The notes under the pieces are model-generated. The model saw only the letters and a list, made by a program, of their open reading frames with translations. It was not told the origin of the DNA and made no database searches. A stretch of DNA of 21,496 nt from Nephromyces sp. MM_2019 (lineage: Eukaryota > Apicomplexa > Aconoidasida > Nephromycida), in the NCBI GenBank assembly GCA_015657535.1, contig JADHZB010000069.1, positions 1-21,496 of the forward strand, in the 5' to 3' direction. The position numbers and the translations under genes were made by a program. Of this stretch, positions 10,001-19,977 are shown piece by piece; positions within the stretch are counted from its first letter, which is position 1, and each line of letters starts with the position of its first letter.

Positions 10001-13000
10001 CAAGTCTTTATATCGGAAGCGGCATGCTCTGTGTGCTTGTTCTTTCCTAAAAGTAAGTACGAAACATGAAAGAACAAAGTAAATTCGCTTGCAAACTATG
10101 AAAATACATGCTAATTTGGAAGAAATAAAAAAAAAAGTAAAGTAAGGAAGATGGATATCCCAATGATATAAAACTAAAAACCAGCTAAGGTAAAACTCAT
10201 GGCAAGGATGTTTGCATTGTACAGGGAAAATTTTACTTAAAGAAAAAATGATAAACTTCGTGAGCCTAAAATACAGCAACAGGCATCAAGCTCGCCTATC
10301 TAGGCAAAAGAAATAATAAAGCTTAGAATTATACATCAAATAAACTTTCGGAAAGAGCAAGAACACGAAAAAAAAATTAATTATGTACTACTGTCTATTG
10401 AGGCGTGTATGTGCACCCACTAACTAGTCATTAAATGAGAAAATTGTAAGAAAATTTGCAGCGTAATCACGACTTATGCTACAAAAAACTAGAATAAGAA
10501 AAAGCAATTTCTCAAGAAATGGGAAATGATACAAGCTTACTTCATACCAGAATATGCTTATTTAAAAAATTTTGGGGATATACTCACCTATGTTCACACC
10601 GAGGACACTGGAGGAAGTGAATGGATTGGCCCACCTAGAGATACTAAATTTTTCAAGCCTTGATTTAACGCGCTGACAGCCATCGCTACAAGCATAAAAA
10701 AATACATATAATGTAGGAGAGGCCCTCAGAAGAAGATATTAAAAGTAGCAACTTTCTTCGATTTGGGTTAAATTAATAATCATTACCATGATGCCTTTTC
10801 TTTACGGTATCAGAAAATGACAGAAAGCGAAAGCAGCAGGTGAAGAAGTACTCAAAAGAGTCAAAAGCAAGTTTCGTAATATAGGAATTAGTAAAAGAAG
10901 CTAAAAACAATTTGAAGATGTTATAATACTACTATATCAAGCAGACAAGCAGACAGCACTGCAAAAGATATCCAGCAAAATATGAGAAGCGAAAACAAAG
11001 GAAATTAAATTCTAAATATAGAAACAGAGCTAATAGGATTTAGAATCTACATTAAAATATAAGAGAAAACCTCAGGAATACAAAAAGAGAAACACAAAGT
11101 AAATGATGAAAAACCTGAAAATAATAAAGTGAAGACAAGCAAATTTTCAGCAATGTGGAAAAACCCCATAACTGAACAGCAGTAGACACACACGCACGCA
11201 CACACGAGCATACGCACACGCACACAGGCGAGAGCAAGGAATACATACTTTTTACGCATTTGGTTAAAATTATAATATCAGCATAAGTTAACAGTGGCAC
11301 CTTCGCTTGCAGGTATTTATAATAAAAATTTAACTCCGGGAGGCAACAATTTCATCTCAAAAAAGTTAAAAAGCATCAATGACCGCATATCCCTTAGCAT
11401 CTAAGCATAAATCATGAGCATCATATCTACACAAGTTCACATTTTTATGTAATGACTTAGTTATAGATATGAAAAGCTTACTTATTAAAACCCATTCTGT
11501 TAATTATAGCCTTGTCTTCCAGCAAGCGAAAGAGCCTGGGAGGAACATTACCTGCCTGAGGCTCCGGAGTTACAGTACCAATCTCCACAAATCCAAAGCC
11601 CATCCTAAAAAGCACAGTTCGAGTCAAAAACATAAAATTACAGCTAGAAGATAAAAATAACCAAAATTATCCTCCCTAGCAACATATAGTGCTACGAGTA
11701 AAGTTTCTTCGTAGACAGTATAGTGAAGGGCTGAGTAATTCCATTGTGTTTCGCGTTAATATTAACAGTTCTGAAGATGCTCATGAGGATAAAATTACCT
11801 ATATTACAAACAAGATGCTTCTTTCTCTTCTTCTTCTTCTTCAATTTCCGAATATATAAACATATTTGTTTATCTAAATTTTATATTTTCTCCTCTTTAT
11901 ACACCATGTCTAATATCTTGCTCACTTTTAAACTATTGGCAGATTTGTAACAGTATAAACAAGCACCAAAACTTGCAAATGCAAATAGCTACCCCGAAAT
12001 GTTTAGAAAATAAAAAAGCGAACATGAGACTGAGATCGTTACCTGTAAGGCAATTCAGCCAAAACTTCTCATAACTACACATTAATGATCTGGTGCATAC
12101 TCCAAAAAGCCTCATCAAACTATTAAAACCTTTGCAGTACAAAAAAATCCTTCTCACATATAGGCTCACCTCATTAATGCGTCAATTGCTACTGCATTTT
12201 TGTCAAATCCTGCAGCTAATCCGATAACGCTGGGAAACCTAAGGTCCCCTATTCTTGTTCTAAGTGCAGGATCATCTACGGCAAGCTCTACAGGTAGTAG
12301 GCCCAGGCTACCTAGGGATAAAACAAGCTGGTGAGCAGCTTCTGGAGGTAAAACTCGTAACATAAACTTTGTTGCGATGGAATAGGCAAAGAAGTCAACA
12401 TCTTGACAGCGATAGAATAGGTAGAGGGCGATCGCTATCCCAGCGATTCCGGCGATCAAGCGACGCTAAAAACAATGCATGTGAAGTGTATCTATGTAAA
12501 AAGTGTATAAACTCATGTAAAGTACTGGTTTACGCAGAATATAATGCAGTTGGATAGAATGGTGTGAACCGTGTTAATTTGCGTGTGTATATGGGATTGC
12601 TCACGCATGTGCGTGGGGATGTACTTCAAAACGTGAAAGCTTGTTTTAACTCCTCCTTGATTTTTCTGCAAATGCATCCAGACTCATTGTTTACTTGCAC
12701 TTGTAGTAATAAACATAAATCGCAGTACTCTATTCATGGTGTTAATTCGTAGATGTGTGAAAGTACCAAGTTACCTGCTTGCTTTTTATCATGAGCCACA
12801 TCCATCTATCACGTATATACCTCTTGTATGCGTGCACAAATAAATTCTTCGCTTTGGCTCATTGTCCTCACGTTTTTAACTTACACAAAGCCAGGCGCGT
12901 GAAGATACCAGGAAAGAATACCCTTCTTTGTCTCAATTGTTTTTCCTCACTATTAGCTTACTACATTGGCACCGTTCATTGTAGCACCCGCTGCGCGTTT

Positions 13001-13545
13001 AATGAAGCTATCCCTAAATAATTTCTGCTTTTTAACCGTCCCACCTTCCCATAAGCAGCTCATCTTTCACCTAAACTCATTATTTAGTAGCTTCCCTCCA
13101 GCTTATAAGCTCTACTTACCATAACCCTATTCTCCAGCTTTACAAGCTGTGAGTTATCCGCCGCAACCACATTTGGATCCCTTATCTCCTGGTTTACGCC
13201 ATTGTTCATTGAGCCAAACAAACGTATGCCATTATTTCCAAACAAGCAGGAAGGTGTCGTTGCAGCAAGCCTTCGCGGAGGCGGAAAAAACCTTAATACC
13301 TCAGGGAACCCCACAAGAGCGCTTGAGCCCTCCATCTGAAGCAATAACCCATGCTTGAAACTCTTGAGCCCAGCACCCCTATACCCACGGAAACAACCTC
13401 TTTGTCCATTACTCTCAGCTGCATGAACATAGCTCCTGAAAACTTTCACTTCAACTCTTAATGTGGAATAGAAGTGCCTATGGTACTGCCTGGCTAATGC
13501 AATAGGCCAATGGCTAGCCCTTCCCGTAAGTCGAAAAAAATTCAT
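7019..13545 (-). CDS. DHODH: Dihydroorotate dehydrogenase (quinone), mitochondrial, class 2
   Basis: Oxidises dihydroorotate to orotate with FMN and passes electrons to ubiquinone at the mitochondrial inner membrane (fourth step of pyrimidine synthesis). The 12 exons are 13545-13120, 12465-12170, 11604-11482, 10685-10588, 10046-9914, 9770-9599, 9314-9273, 9114-9070, 8545-8408, 7592-7512, 7403-7337 and 7101-7019. Total 1704 nt, 567 residues, every phase agreeing. Residues 1-142 are an Arg-rich presequence and about 145-160 a membrane anchor ([16 protein letters not shown]). The body follows: [20 protein letters not shown] (Arg264), [20 protein letters not shown] (catalytic Ser347), [36 protein letters not shown] and DAVG. 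His187 and Arg264 match the inhibitor-site His and Arg of the Plasmodium enzyme. A hydrophilic insert at about 372-405 is apicomplexan-like. ATG 13545 is the first in-frame ATG after an upstream TAG. One intron is GC-AG. Closely related fungal or plant class 2 enzymes are less likely. Confidence 0.96.
7102..7336 (-). other. GC-AG intron in DHODH (last intron)
   Basis: Exon 11 ends ...TATAAAAAAG and the intron begins GCGAGT at 7336; it ends GTGCTTCAG at 7102. Joining 7337 to 7101 restores GGC in the conserved Lys-Lys-Gly-Tyr stretch before the C-terminal DAVG motif. Every in-frame alternative with a GT donor either changes phase or meets the TGA that follows GELF. Apart from the C, the donor matches the usual consensus well, as is known for GC-AG introns. 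Confidence 0.85.
11185..11227. repeat. CA-rich microsatellite in a DHODH intron
   Basis: Imperfect CA/GCA repeats (acacacacgcacgcacacac and further units) lie in the DHODH intron 10686-11481. A short TTC run at about 11824-11842 lies in the intron 11605-12169. Neither touches an exon border. Confidence 0.85.
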
Positions 13546-14540
13546 GTTATCGCTACCTTTCCAACAGCGTAAATCCGCAGAGCTGCGGTAGAAATACCAA
13601 AACGAGAGTGGAGTTACGAGACAGACATACTAACAAGCCGGTCATGTAATTTTAACCAAAGTAACGACCACCTGTGCCCTCTGCTCACACCGTTAATAAG
13701 CCCCGTTCAATGGGAAGGAAACCTGTCTTGTTATACAGGATAATGTCGAAACATCAGAAAGGTATCTAGATTAGGGGCATTGGACTCGGCGGTAAAAATA
13801 GATAAGAAAACGTGGTAACCGGCAAGCTACATACCGCAGGAAGATACGAAATCAGCTTGCCCATCAAAGTACCACAGCTAGGCACTAGGGCGTAGCCAGC
13901 CTTCCGCGTCTGAAGCAAGTGGCAATGTGCTTCGGGAGTCATCAAAAAAGGTTCAAACAAAATATATTAAGCAGAATAAATTACACTAGCCGTGTTACCA
14001 AAGCAGGCCATATAAGTCATAAGTAAAGATATTTCATGTTTTGATTATTCTTTGATATTTATATAGAATTCGCTCGCCCACAAGTATTACGCGTACCATT
14101 GCGTATATGTACTGTAGGCATGAACTTTTTTGTATTGATATATTACAGCCCTGCATAGTGCAAGTGTACTACCCAATAAAATAGTTAAACCATCAGCAGA
14201 CAAGGTTGTCGCCATGGAGCCGCTCGTTATGCTGCATAGTTAGTCTGCATTATTTCCGAGCTTCAAACTGCTTTTAAAAGGGATAACATATATGTTCCTC
14301 CTTGGTGCTCGGTGTATAGCAAAAGGCATCATGAACGCAGGGCCAAAACTTTAAAAGGAAAGTTCGAAGTGACCACAGCTGGAGCAAGTTATGATTCATG
14401 AAGCGATTAGCTAATTTTAGCATAAGCTATCTTTTTACTACGATAACAAGCGAAGAATGATTTTATTTGACCCAAAATAATAAGTTCTACATGCATGGAT
14501 ATGCAAAAAATAGAATACTACCAAGATTACTCTTTTGTCT
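13546..14540. promoter_or_regulatory. Divergent intergenic region between DHODH and the next plus-strand gene
   Basis: DHODH starts at 13545 on minus and the next gene's first supported exon is at 14541 on plus, so this kilobase should carry both promoters and 5' untranslated sequence. An ATG in very good context lies at 14214 (GTCGCCATGGAG, reading MEPLVMLH then stop) and may be an extra first exon of the plus gene; no splice pair is convincing. The exon piece near 14340-14395 is also possible. I could not identify specific control sites. Confidence 0.4.
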
Positions 14541-15888
14541 ATGCAAGCCATGCACGTATTGTTATACTCTTCTGAAGAAGTGTGTCAGCATTTTTTTTAT
14601 TTGGCTAAAAACCTCTTAGTAGGGTAAATTAACGATCACGACCCTAAATTCAAATTCAGCATGACATCAGATCATTCCCTAGAAGGCAACGCAAATGTAA
14701 AAAAAGAAATATTAGCATCCTTTCAAGAGGATGAATAATCGAAACAGAGGCTCTAGTTTCTCATAATTTAATAAACAGATTCAGTAAGGCGCTGATTAAT
14801 TTTGTGCGCCTAGGTACCTCAAAATTTTGGTCGACACAAGATACCTATGCATGAACTGCTTGGCAGGATATTGGGTGATGCAAGAAATGCCATTTTAATA
14901 GTTTCACAAGCAGAATACTGCAGCTTGAAATTCTAAGCTCCATTGACTACAATTAGAAATTATGGCTTTAAATCCATCTCTTGAATTAGCGAATTGAGCC
15001 AGCGTTAGAAACTTAGTAAAATTGAAGTAAATTTCAATAGGGTTTATCGGATGCTTCACAAAAGCTTGGGTAATTTTTGATAGAGCTACCGCATGGCTAC
15101 AATCTAGGCTATTAGCATAGTGGAGTCTGCGCAAGTGGGAGATTGAAGCATTCATATCATTGATACAAAAGGTATTAAGCACTTTTAGAAGAGGCATTCC
15201 TTACATTGGCGATCAAAATTGCATTGTCCAAGCTGAAAAAATTAGTGAAGTAGACTTGTTAGTTGAATGGCTACCCTAATGTGTACCACTCCCCTACGCT
15301 ACTGTACTACTGTTTTGTTTCTACCAATGCGATATGAAATGTAATCTCTAGAGTAAGCATGTGTATTGAAAAGTTGGCAAAGGGAAACATATCCCTGTTC
15401 TTATCTCAATCGTAGCCAGTGATGGAAGTTCTTGAATCAAAAGTTACGAGGAGAAATTTTTTGGCTAGTGTGTGAAATTGCTTTGCTGCATCCACTCAAT
15501 TTAATTATCAATACAAGCATAACCTAGGTCTTTATTTCTTGGTTTTTCAACGTTACTATTACAAAAAATTGCATCTATGCTAACAGTGCTTCTTTCTATT
15601 ATTGGACCTTTGTCACAATTTCGGCTATTAGTATGCATCTACTCATATTCATTTAAATTACTTCCCTTTCTCTTATTGTAGAAACAAGTCACTGCTTGTG
15701 CGCTCGAGAAAGAAAGCTCTGAAGTGAAAATGTTAAAATCCCTTGGCTTTCCAAAACACCTTGCATATTTGAAAATTTTAAGGAACAAAGTAGTCCTACA
15801 CCCACCAAAAATAAGACTCGCTCATATCCACCGTGTACAAGAATCTTACAAGTTCCATTCCAGGCAAGCAAATAAAAAGATGGATTAA
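14541..15888 (+). CDS. Unidentified six-exon gene, about 173-residue helical protein
   Basis: Six exons join with matching phases: 14541-14623, 14814-14874, 15009-15069, 15189-15244, 15416-15469 and 15682-15888. Donors are GTAAAT, GTGATG, GTAATT, GTGAAG and GTGTGA. Acceptors include TTTGTGCGCCTAG, AGCACTTTTAG and CTTTCTCTTATTGTAG. Translated pieces in order: SSEEVCQHFFYLAKNLLV, YLKILVDTRYLCMNCLAGYW, KLSKIEVNFNRVYRMLHKSL, EAFLTLAIKIALSKLKKL, PVMEVLESKVTRRNFLAS and a last exon ending SYKFHSRQANKKMD. The protein is helix-rich and strongly basic towards the C-terminus, so RNA or ribosome binding is possible; that is a guess from composition only. The frame extends upstream of ATG 14541 to an AATAG at 14513, so more 5' exons may exist. 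I do not recognise a family. Confidence 0.62.
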
Positions 15889-16289
15889 AAAAGCAAAAAA
15901 TATAAAAAGTGATTAATTCCCTAGCGCACAATATTTTTTCTAAACGAGGGCCATTTGCCACCATATATTGACAGCAGAGCAATCTCGAATTCAAGATGAT
16001 TCATCAAGTACGAAAAAAATCATAATTCAAAGCAGGCTGGTGTATGCGAGGAACCGCAGGAGCGCTAATGCACATACGTAAGCATAAGTACGCACATAAT
16101 TACATTTATCCATAAATAATGCGCACACGTGCACAAACGCATGCTTACATACACGAGCCTACAAATATGCGTAAAGCTCCACTCATTGCAAAGAAATTGC
16201 AGGCTAAGGAAAACCATTAAGCTTAGCTGAAGGGCATACATGAGGCTAAAAGGTAGAGTATCATCCCCTATTGAAGGTATAGGAGCATC
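15889..16289. other. Intergenic stretch
   Basis: Spacer between the stop of the six-exon gene (15888) and a possible start at 16290. It contains several CA and CG-poor runs (about 16070-16165) and no coding sequence that I can support. A 101-codon minus frame at 15994-15689 is antisense to the last exon of the plus gene and is probably a shadow. Confidence 0.35.
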
Positions 16290-17104
16290 ATGGAAGTGCG
16301 CAAAATACGTTTAATCCTGCTTGAACACTTAAGACGGAACCTAAAGCAGGGTAACTCAATGCAGAATGCTGCTCGTTTAATACTAAAAAAATGGTAAGCT
16401 AAAACGGCTCGGATAACCTTAGAACACTTGATGACTTCACTTGAAAATTAATTCATCTTAGAATAAGTATTCTGCCATTGAATTGCCTACTATACAATTA
16501 ATACGAACTGGTATAGATTCATGGAAATTTTGCAAAGCGTGCAAAAATATATTATCAGGATATAAAACATGTCCCAGCTCATAATATACGTTATATTATG
16601 CTGCTTTCAATGGAAAATCAAGCAGTCTGGTATCCACACTTGTAAGCTTAAAATTTGAGATTTTATGATTAAAAAAATCCGAAAAGCTTTCAATGTTAGA
16701 TGTACGCTTAGAAAATCTGAGAGAAGCAAACTGCTATGCGTGCTAAGTTAGATACACCCTAAAAATTCCATTCTCGTAATAATACAACTTCGTACATGTA
16801 AAGAAGGAGAGCATTGCGTACCAAATGTAATGAAATTTATCTTAACTTGCCAGTAATCGTGAGGAACTAAGCTAAGTAATAGCTACGAAGAACTTCGCCA
16901 TCCGTACAAGGTAATGACAAAGGGCACTGGAGCTCCAGTTAAATAGGTCGCAAATCCTATATGGTACATCCAATATTCTGCCTATATGCGTTTGGTCTCC
17001 AAGGATGCATTTCAAGACCTGAAGCTTAAGCTTGGATTTCCTCATTCCCACCTCTTAGTGCTAATCTTTATACCCTTTGTTCATGTGATAGCACAGTCAA
17101 AGCG
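16290..17104 (+). CDS. Tentative gene: start exon and downstream open blocks
   Basis: ATG 16290 is the first ATG after an in-frame TGA and opens MEVRKIRLILLEHLRRNLK...ARLILKK, reaching a strong GTAAGC donor at 16394 (phase 2). A later block at about 16880 reads YEELRHPYKVMTKGTGAPVK and ends at an in-frame TAG (16945-16947). The same frame then continues with NPIWYIQYSAYMRLVSKDAF... to TAA at about 17102-17104. The blocks can be joined by phase, but only a 36-nt intron would remove the TAG, which is too short. The antisense strand is also open here (MRKSKLKL... about 17043-16870), so even the strand is not certain. No family recognised. Confidence 0.27.
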
Positions 17105-17700
17105 CTAATTGCATAACAATAAATATCACAGTTTCATATGGCTTATTTATTAAATATTTTTATTTAACGCTTTCAATAAGGGGCGCCACAGAAATGATGT
17201 TCTAAAGCACATAGTTAAGAAAAAAAGAAGCAAAAGATATCTGAATTCAGCCCTTTTAAAAGTAATTTGAAGCCTCGTAATAGCATTGAGTTTTGGTGTA
17301 ACATAATTTGTTTAAACACTAAATTAAGCTTCAAATGTTCTCCTGACTGCTAACTGCATGTATTCATTGGAGTTGCCATGAATGCTAGTTGCCCACTTTT
17401 TTACATTTTTAAAAATAAGCTTTGTCACACCTGTTTTGAATTGCTATTTCTGTGCTTGCAGGTCATACACTTCCTTCCGGTGTGTCTAAACTGTTACCTG
17501 TTTGCGTATACCTCTTCTCCTCAACGTATAATCCTCCTCTGTCCATAGCAAAATAGGCTATACGGCAGTACAAAACTTAAAGGACCTTTATAATTAAGCA
17601 ATGTACACTGATTATGATACCCTCAGTATAGTATACTTTACTATATTAGTACATGCTTTGCGGTAGCTTATCTGTTGATGGTCGGGTAAATCTTCTCTCG
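17105..17700. other. Intergenic stretch, no gene seen
   Basis: AT-rich DNA between the tentative plus-strand gene and the 3' end of the small minus-strand gene. No frame has coding character or splice sites I can support. Confidence 0.35.
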
Positions 17701-18112
17701 TTAATTCTTTAATGTGCGCGCCTTCAGTGAGTAGTTCATCTTCACATTTCTCCAGCGAACCTCGAGTTCAGGCTCGGATATGCTAGCTTTAGAGATTACC
17801 GGCTCGGTTTTTTGTATCAGCAACCTTTTATAGTCGTCAATCTGTGATTGCCATATTACTTTAGGGTCCACCGATAGGAGTATCTTTGGGATTATGCCTA
17901 GCTTTATAATATTGGAACCCCAGTAAAACACTAGGCCTAAAAGACGCTAGGGTATTAGCGATCGAATGCACAACATCGTCAGAACCACCTGAGGTGCACG
18001 CGCGCTCAAAGCGCCGGGTCAATTGAAGGTTTTTTGCGAATAAAGTATCGCACATGAATTTCCTATGGAGAGCTGGGTGGGTGGCAAGTGGGGTGTCACC
18101 TTTAAGCCACAT
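17701..18112 (-). CDS. Two-exon gene for an 82-residue protein with a hydrophobic N-terminus
   Basis: A 13-nt first exon (18112-18100, ATGTGGCTTAAAG) splices over a 163-nt intron (GTGACA...GTCTTTTAG) to 17936-17701. The phase 1 junction gives a Gly codon. The protein reads MWLKGLVFYWGSNIIKLGII then PKILLSVDPKVIWQSQIDDY and a charged helical part ending SLKARTLKN. A TGA lies in frame two codons before the ATG, supporting this start. One membrane or amphipathic segment at residues 4-26 followed by a soluble part suits a small mitochondrial inner- or outer-membrane protein. The WG...G.IP pattern loosely recalls TOM7, but the similarity is too weak to name it. Higher GC and a TATATAAA at 18199-18206 occur on the plus strand just upstream. 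Confidence 0.5.
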
Positions 18113-18580
18113 GGATCAATGATATATCGGGCTCGCGCAAACACGGTTACTGACGAGCGACCGCCGACATGGCGTTTTCATGAGGATCAATAATGTTATA
18201 TCCCTATATAAAGGCGCTGAGTTGTGACTAATATTGGGAAACTCCATGAATAAGCCTGGATAAAACTAATGTTGTGCCGAGTGTGGCTGCCTCCATTAAA
18301 AAAGTAGTGCTGTAAAGTCGTAAAATGCAAAGTGCGCATTGTATTGCGTTGCGAAGGCGAAATCCACTATGTAGCTTTTTAAGCTGTGTAATTACGTAAA
18401 ATCCGAAATTGCACGCATATTTCCTGCAAGATAATGTCGCTTAAGTTTTAATCTGTATGTTGCTAGCACCAATTTGGTGCGACTTTCTTGTAAAAATTTC
18501 ATATACGCCGGCGGGTGAAAAAATCTCAGAGTATAAAAGCTCATTGTTATCAGCAAACTATTGAACGCATCTTTAATTAT
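18113..18580. promoter_or_regulatory. Upstream region of the small minus-strand gene
   Basis: The stretch separates the start of the 82-residue protein gene (18112) from the stop of the next minus-strand gene (18581). The first 100 bases are GC-richer than the surroundings, as seen before other starts in this window. No coding sequence supported. Confidence 0.3.
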
Positions 18581-19328
18581 TTAGGCCATAATAGGCTGTT
18601 CTTCAAGGTGCATAATTTTTTTAGGTTCTATTAATTTCACTAGTGTTGACAATAGCCGACTAATGAAAAGCTCAAAAATTTTCGATTGCTTTATAGCGCC
18701 CTTTTTGTTAGGACAAATCCGACTGCACGACATAGCCATCATAGCTTGAATGTAGCGGCTCACTTAGCTTTAGGCGAAGTGCTTTAATGAGCATAGCTAA
18801 CTTATAACTCGTGAACCCCTTGTGTAGCACAAGTAGCGAAGCAATCTTTGAGCACTAGGGCATTATCCGGAGTAAAGGTAAATAAAACTATACTTCATAT
18901 GATACAATATTACAATTTGAGCTACGAAGCCACAGATAATTAGAAGTTTTTTTGATATAGTGTAAGTCCATCCTTCCGCCTTACTAGTAGTAATAGTTAC
19001 GCTCCTTTTTCCATGATTTTGCAGCAAATGATTTTACATAGAAAAAGGTGAACCTCAAAAACGTGTCAACTATAACTCCAACTACTCAAATTTATGCAAT
19101 TCATGCACGCGTTGTTGGTTTTATAGGTAATATCCCCTTCAGTGCATACAAGTGAATAGGAAAAAGTATTCCGCCAACACTAAAGAAGCACCACGCGATT
19201 TATAGCAAGCTAAGGCAGAAATGTGTGAGTCTACTTCATTAATCGAAGCGAATTTAAAAAACGAGTGCCATGTCCGATCCTTAATGCCTTAACTATCAAT
19301 TCCAGTATTGTTATCTTGCCACCTCGTA
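18581..19328 (-). CDS. C-terminal exons of an unidentified gene
   Basis: Exon 18722-18581 follows a GTCGTGCAG acceptor and encodes 46 residues (KKGAIKQSKIFELFISRLL... ending HLEEQPIMA) to TAA. A second exon, 19328-19235, encodes GGKITILELIVKALRIGHGT then RFLNSLRLM, with an AA|GTAGAC donor in phase 2, which fits the phase 2 start of 18722. A small extra exon between them (VGGILFPIH, near 19190-19160) would also keep phase. Both pieces are helix-forming and basic. Earlier exons should lie between 19329 and about 19900, divergent from the vWA gene at 19978, but I could not place them. No family recognised. Confidence 0.38.
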
Positions 19329-19977
19329 CTACGTAATACCATATATAATATAAGTATGAAGAACACAAAATAAGATAATTTCCGTAGTATACGCGCACAA
19401 TTGGATTGCTTGGCAAATAAGGTAGAAGGTAAGGATTAAACTGCTAGTTCTTAAGAAAATTTTAAAGGTTGCCGCTAAATCAATTTATTCTCAGTAAAGG
19501 CCCGCGTATCGCCTTCTCAATGTTTTAGTAGTATCTTCATGCGCCTATGTTTACACAAGAAAACATTTTTGGCGACGGCAATCTCTTTTGTAGACGCGTA
19601 GCGATTTATAGCATCCTTTAAACAATTGAGGAAATAAAAAAGGTATTGCATTAACAGTGCAGAGTTCTCCCAAATTTAGCTAAATTGTACAATACGGCAG
19701 GAGAAAAGAATAAGTTTATTCCTAGCGACTATAATAGCATGCAGTTAAAAAGCCTGGAAATCTAAAATAAATACACGACATACCTGGTTCGCCTGTGCAG
19801 TCATTATGTCAAACGAAAATACCTATTTTTCATTTATTGCGGTAAACACAGTAAAAAAAAATTTTAAAGAAAAACTTTTAGCTGCGTTTGCTACGGTGAT
19901 GAACCTGCATAGAAACATACACGCGATTATATATCATCAAAGAGCTTTTTTCTTAGATGATAGCATACGAGGGAGCC
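19329..19977. promoter_or_regulatory. Divergent region before the right-hand vWA gene
   Basis: Holds the promoter of the plus-strand vWA gene (start 19978) and probably the missing 5' exons of the minus-strand gene that ends at 18581. A 66-codon plus frame at 19806-20006 overlaps the vWA start in another frame and is likely non-coding. No control motif identified with confidence. Confidence 0.35.

Noticed and set aside
11550..11551. GTAATG after the PEPQA stretch of DHODH, taken first as a splice donor
   Set aside because: Reading on without splicing gives GNVPPRLFR and GFNN, which are conserved, up to the true donor GTAAGC at 11481.
12457..12459. Apparent start of the DHODH body at TTG 12459
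   Set aside because: The codon is TTG, not ATG. A TTTTTAG acceptor lies just before, and exon 13545-13120 joins in phase 0, adding the mitochondrial presequence.
14904..15197. 97-codon minus frame, the longest open frame between 13.6 and 15.7 kb
   Set aside because: It lies antisense to two well-phased plus exons (15009-15069 and 15189-15244) and has no splice context of its own.
15689..15994. 101-codon minus frame
   Set aside because: Antisense to the last exon of the six-exon plus gene; Phe/Leu/Cys-rich composition as expected from the reverse of a Lys-rich exon.
16060..16170. Alternating CA/GC-rich run resembling a repeat array
   Set aside because: No regular unit or spacing; only loosely similar short words such as cgcaca and gcacac.
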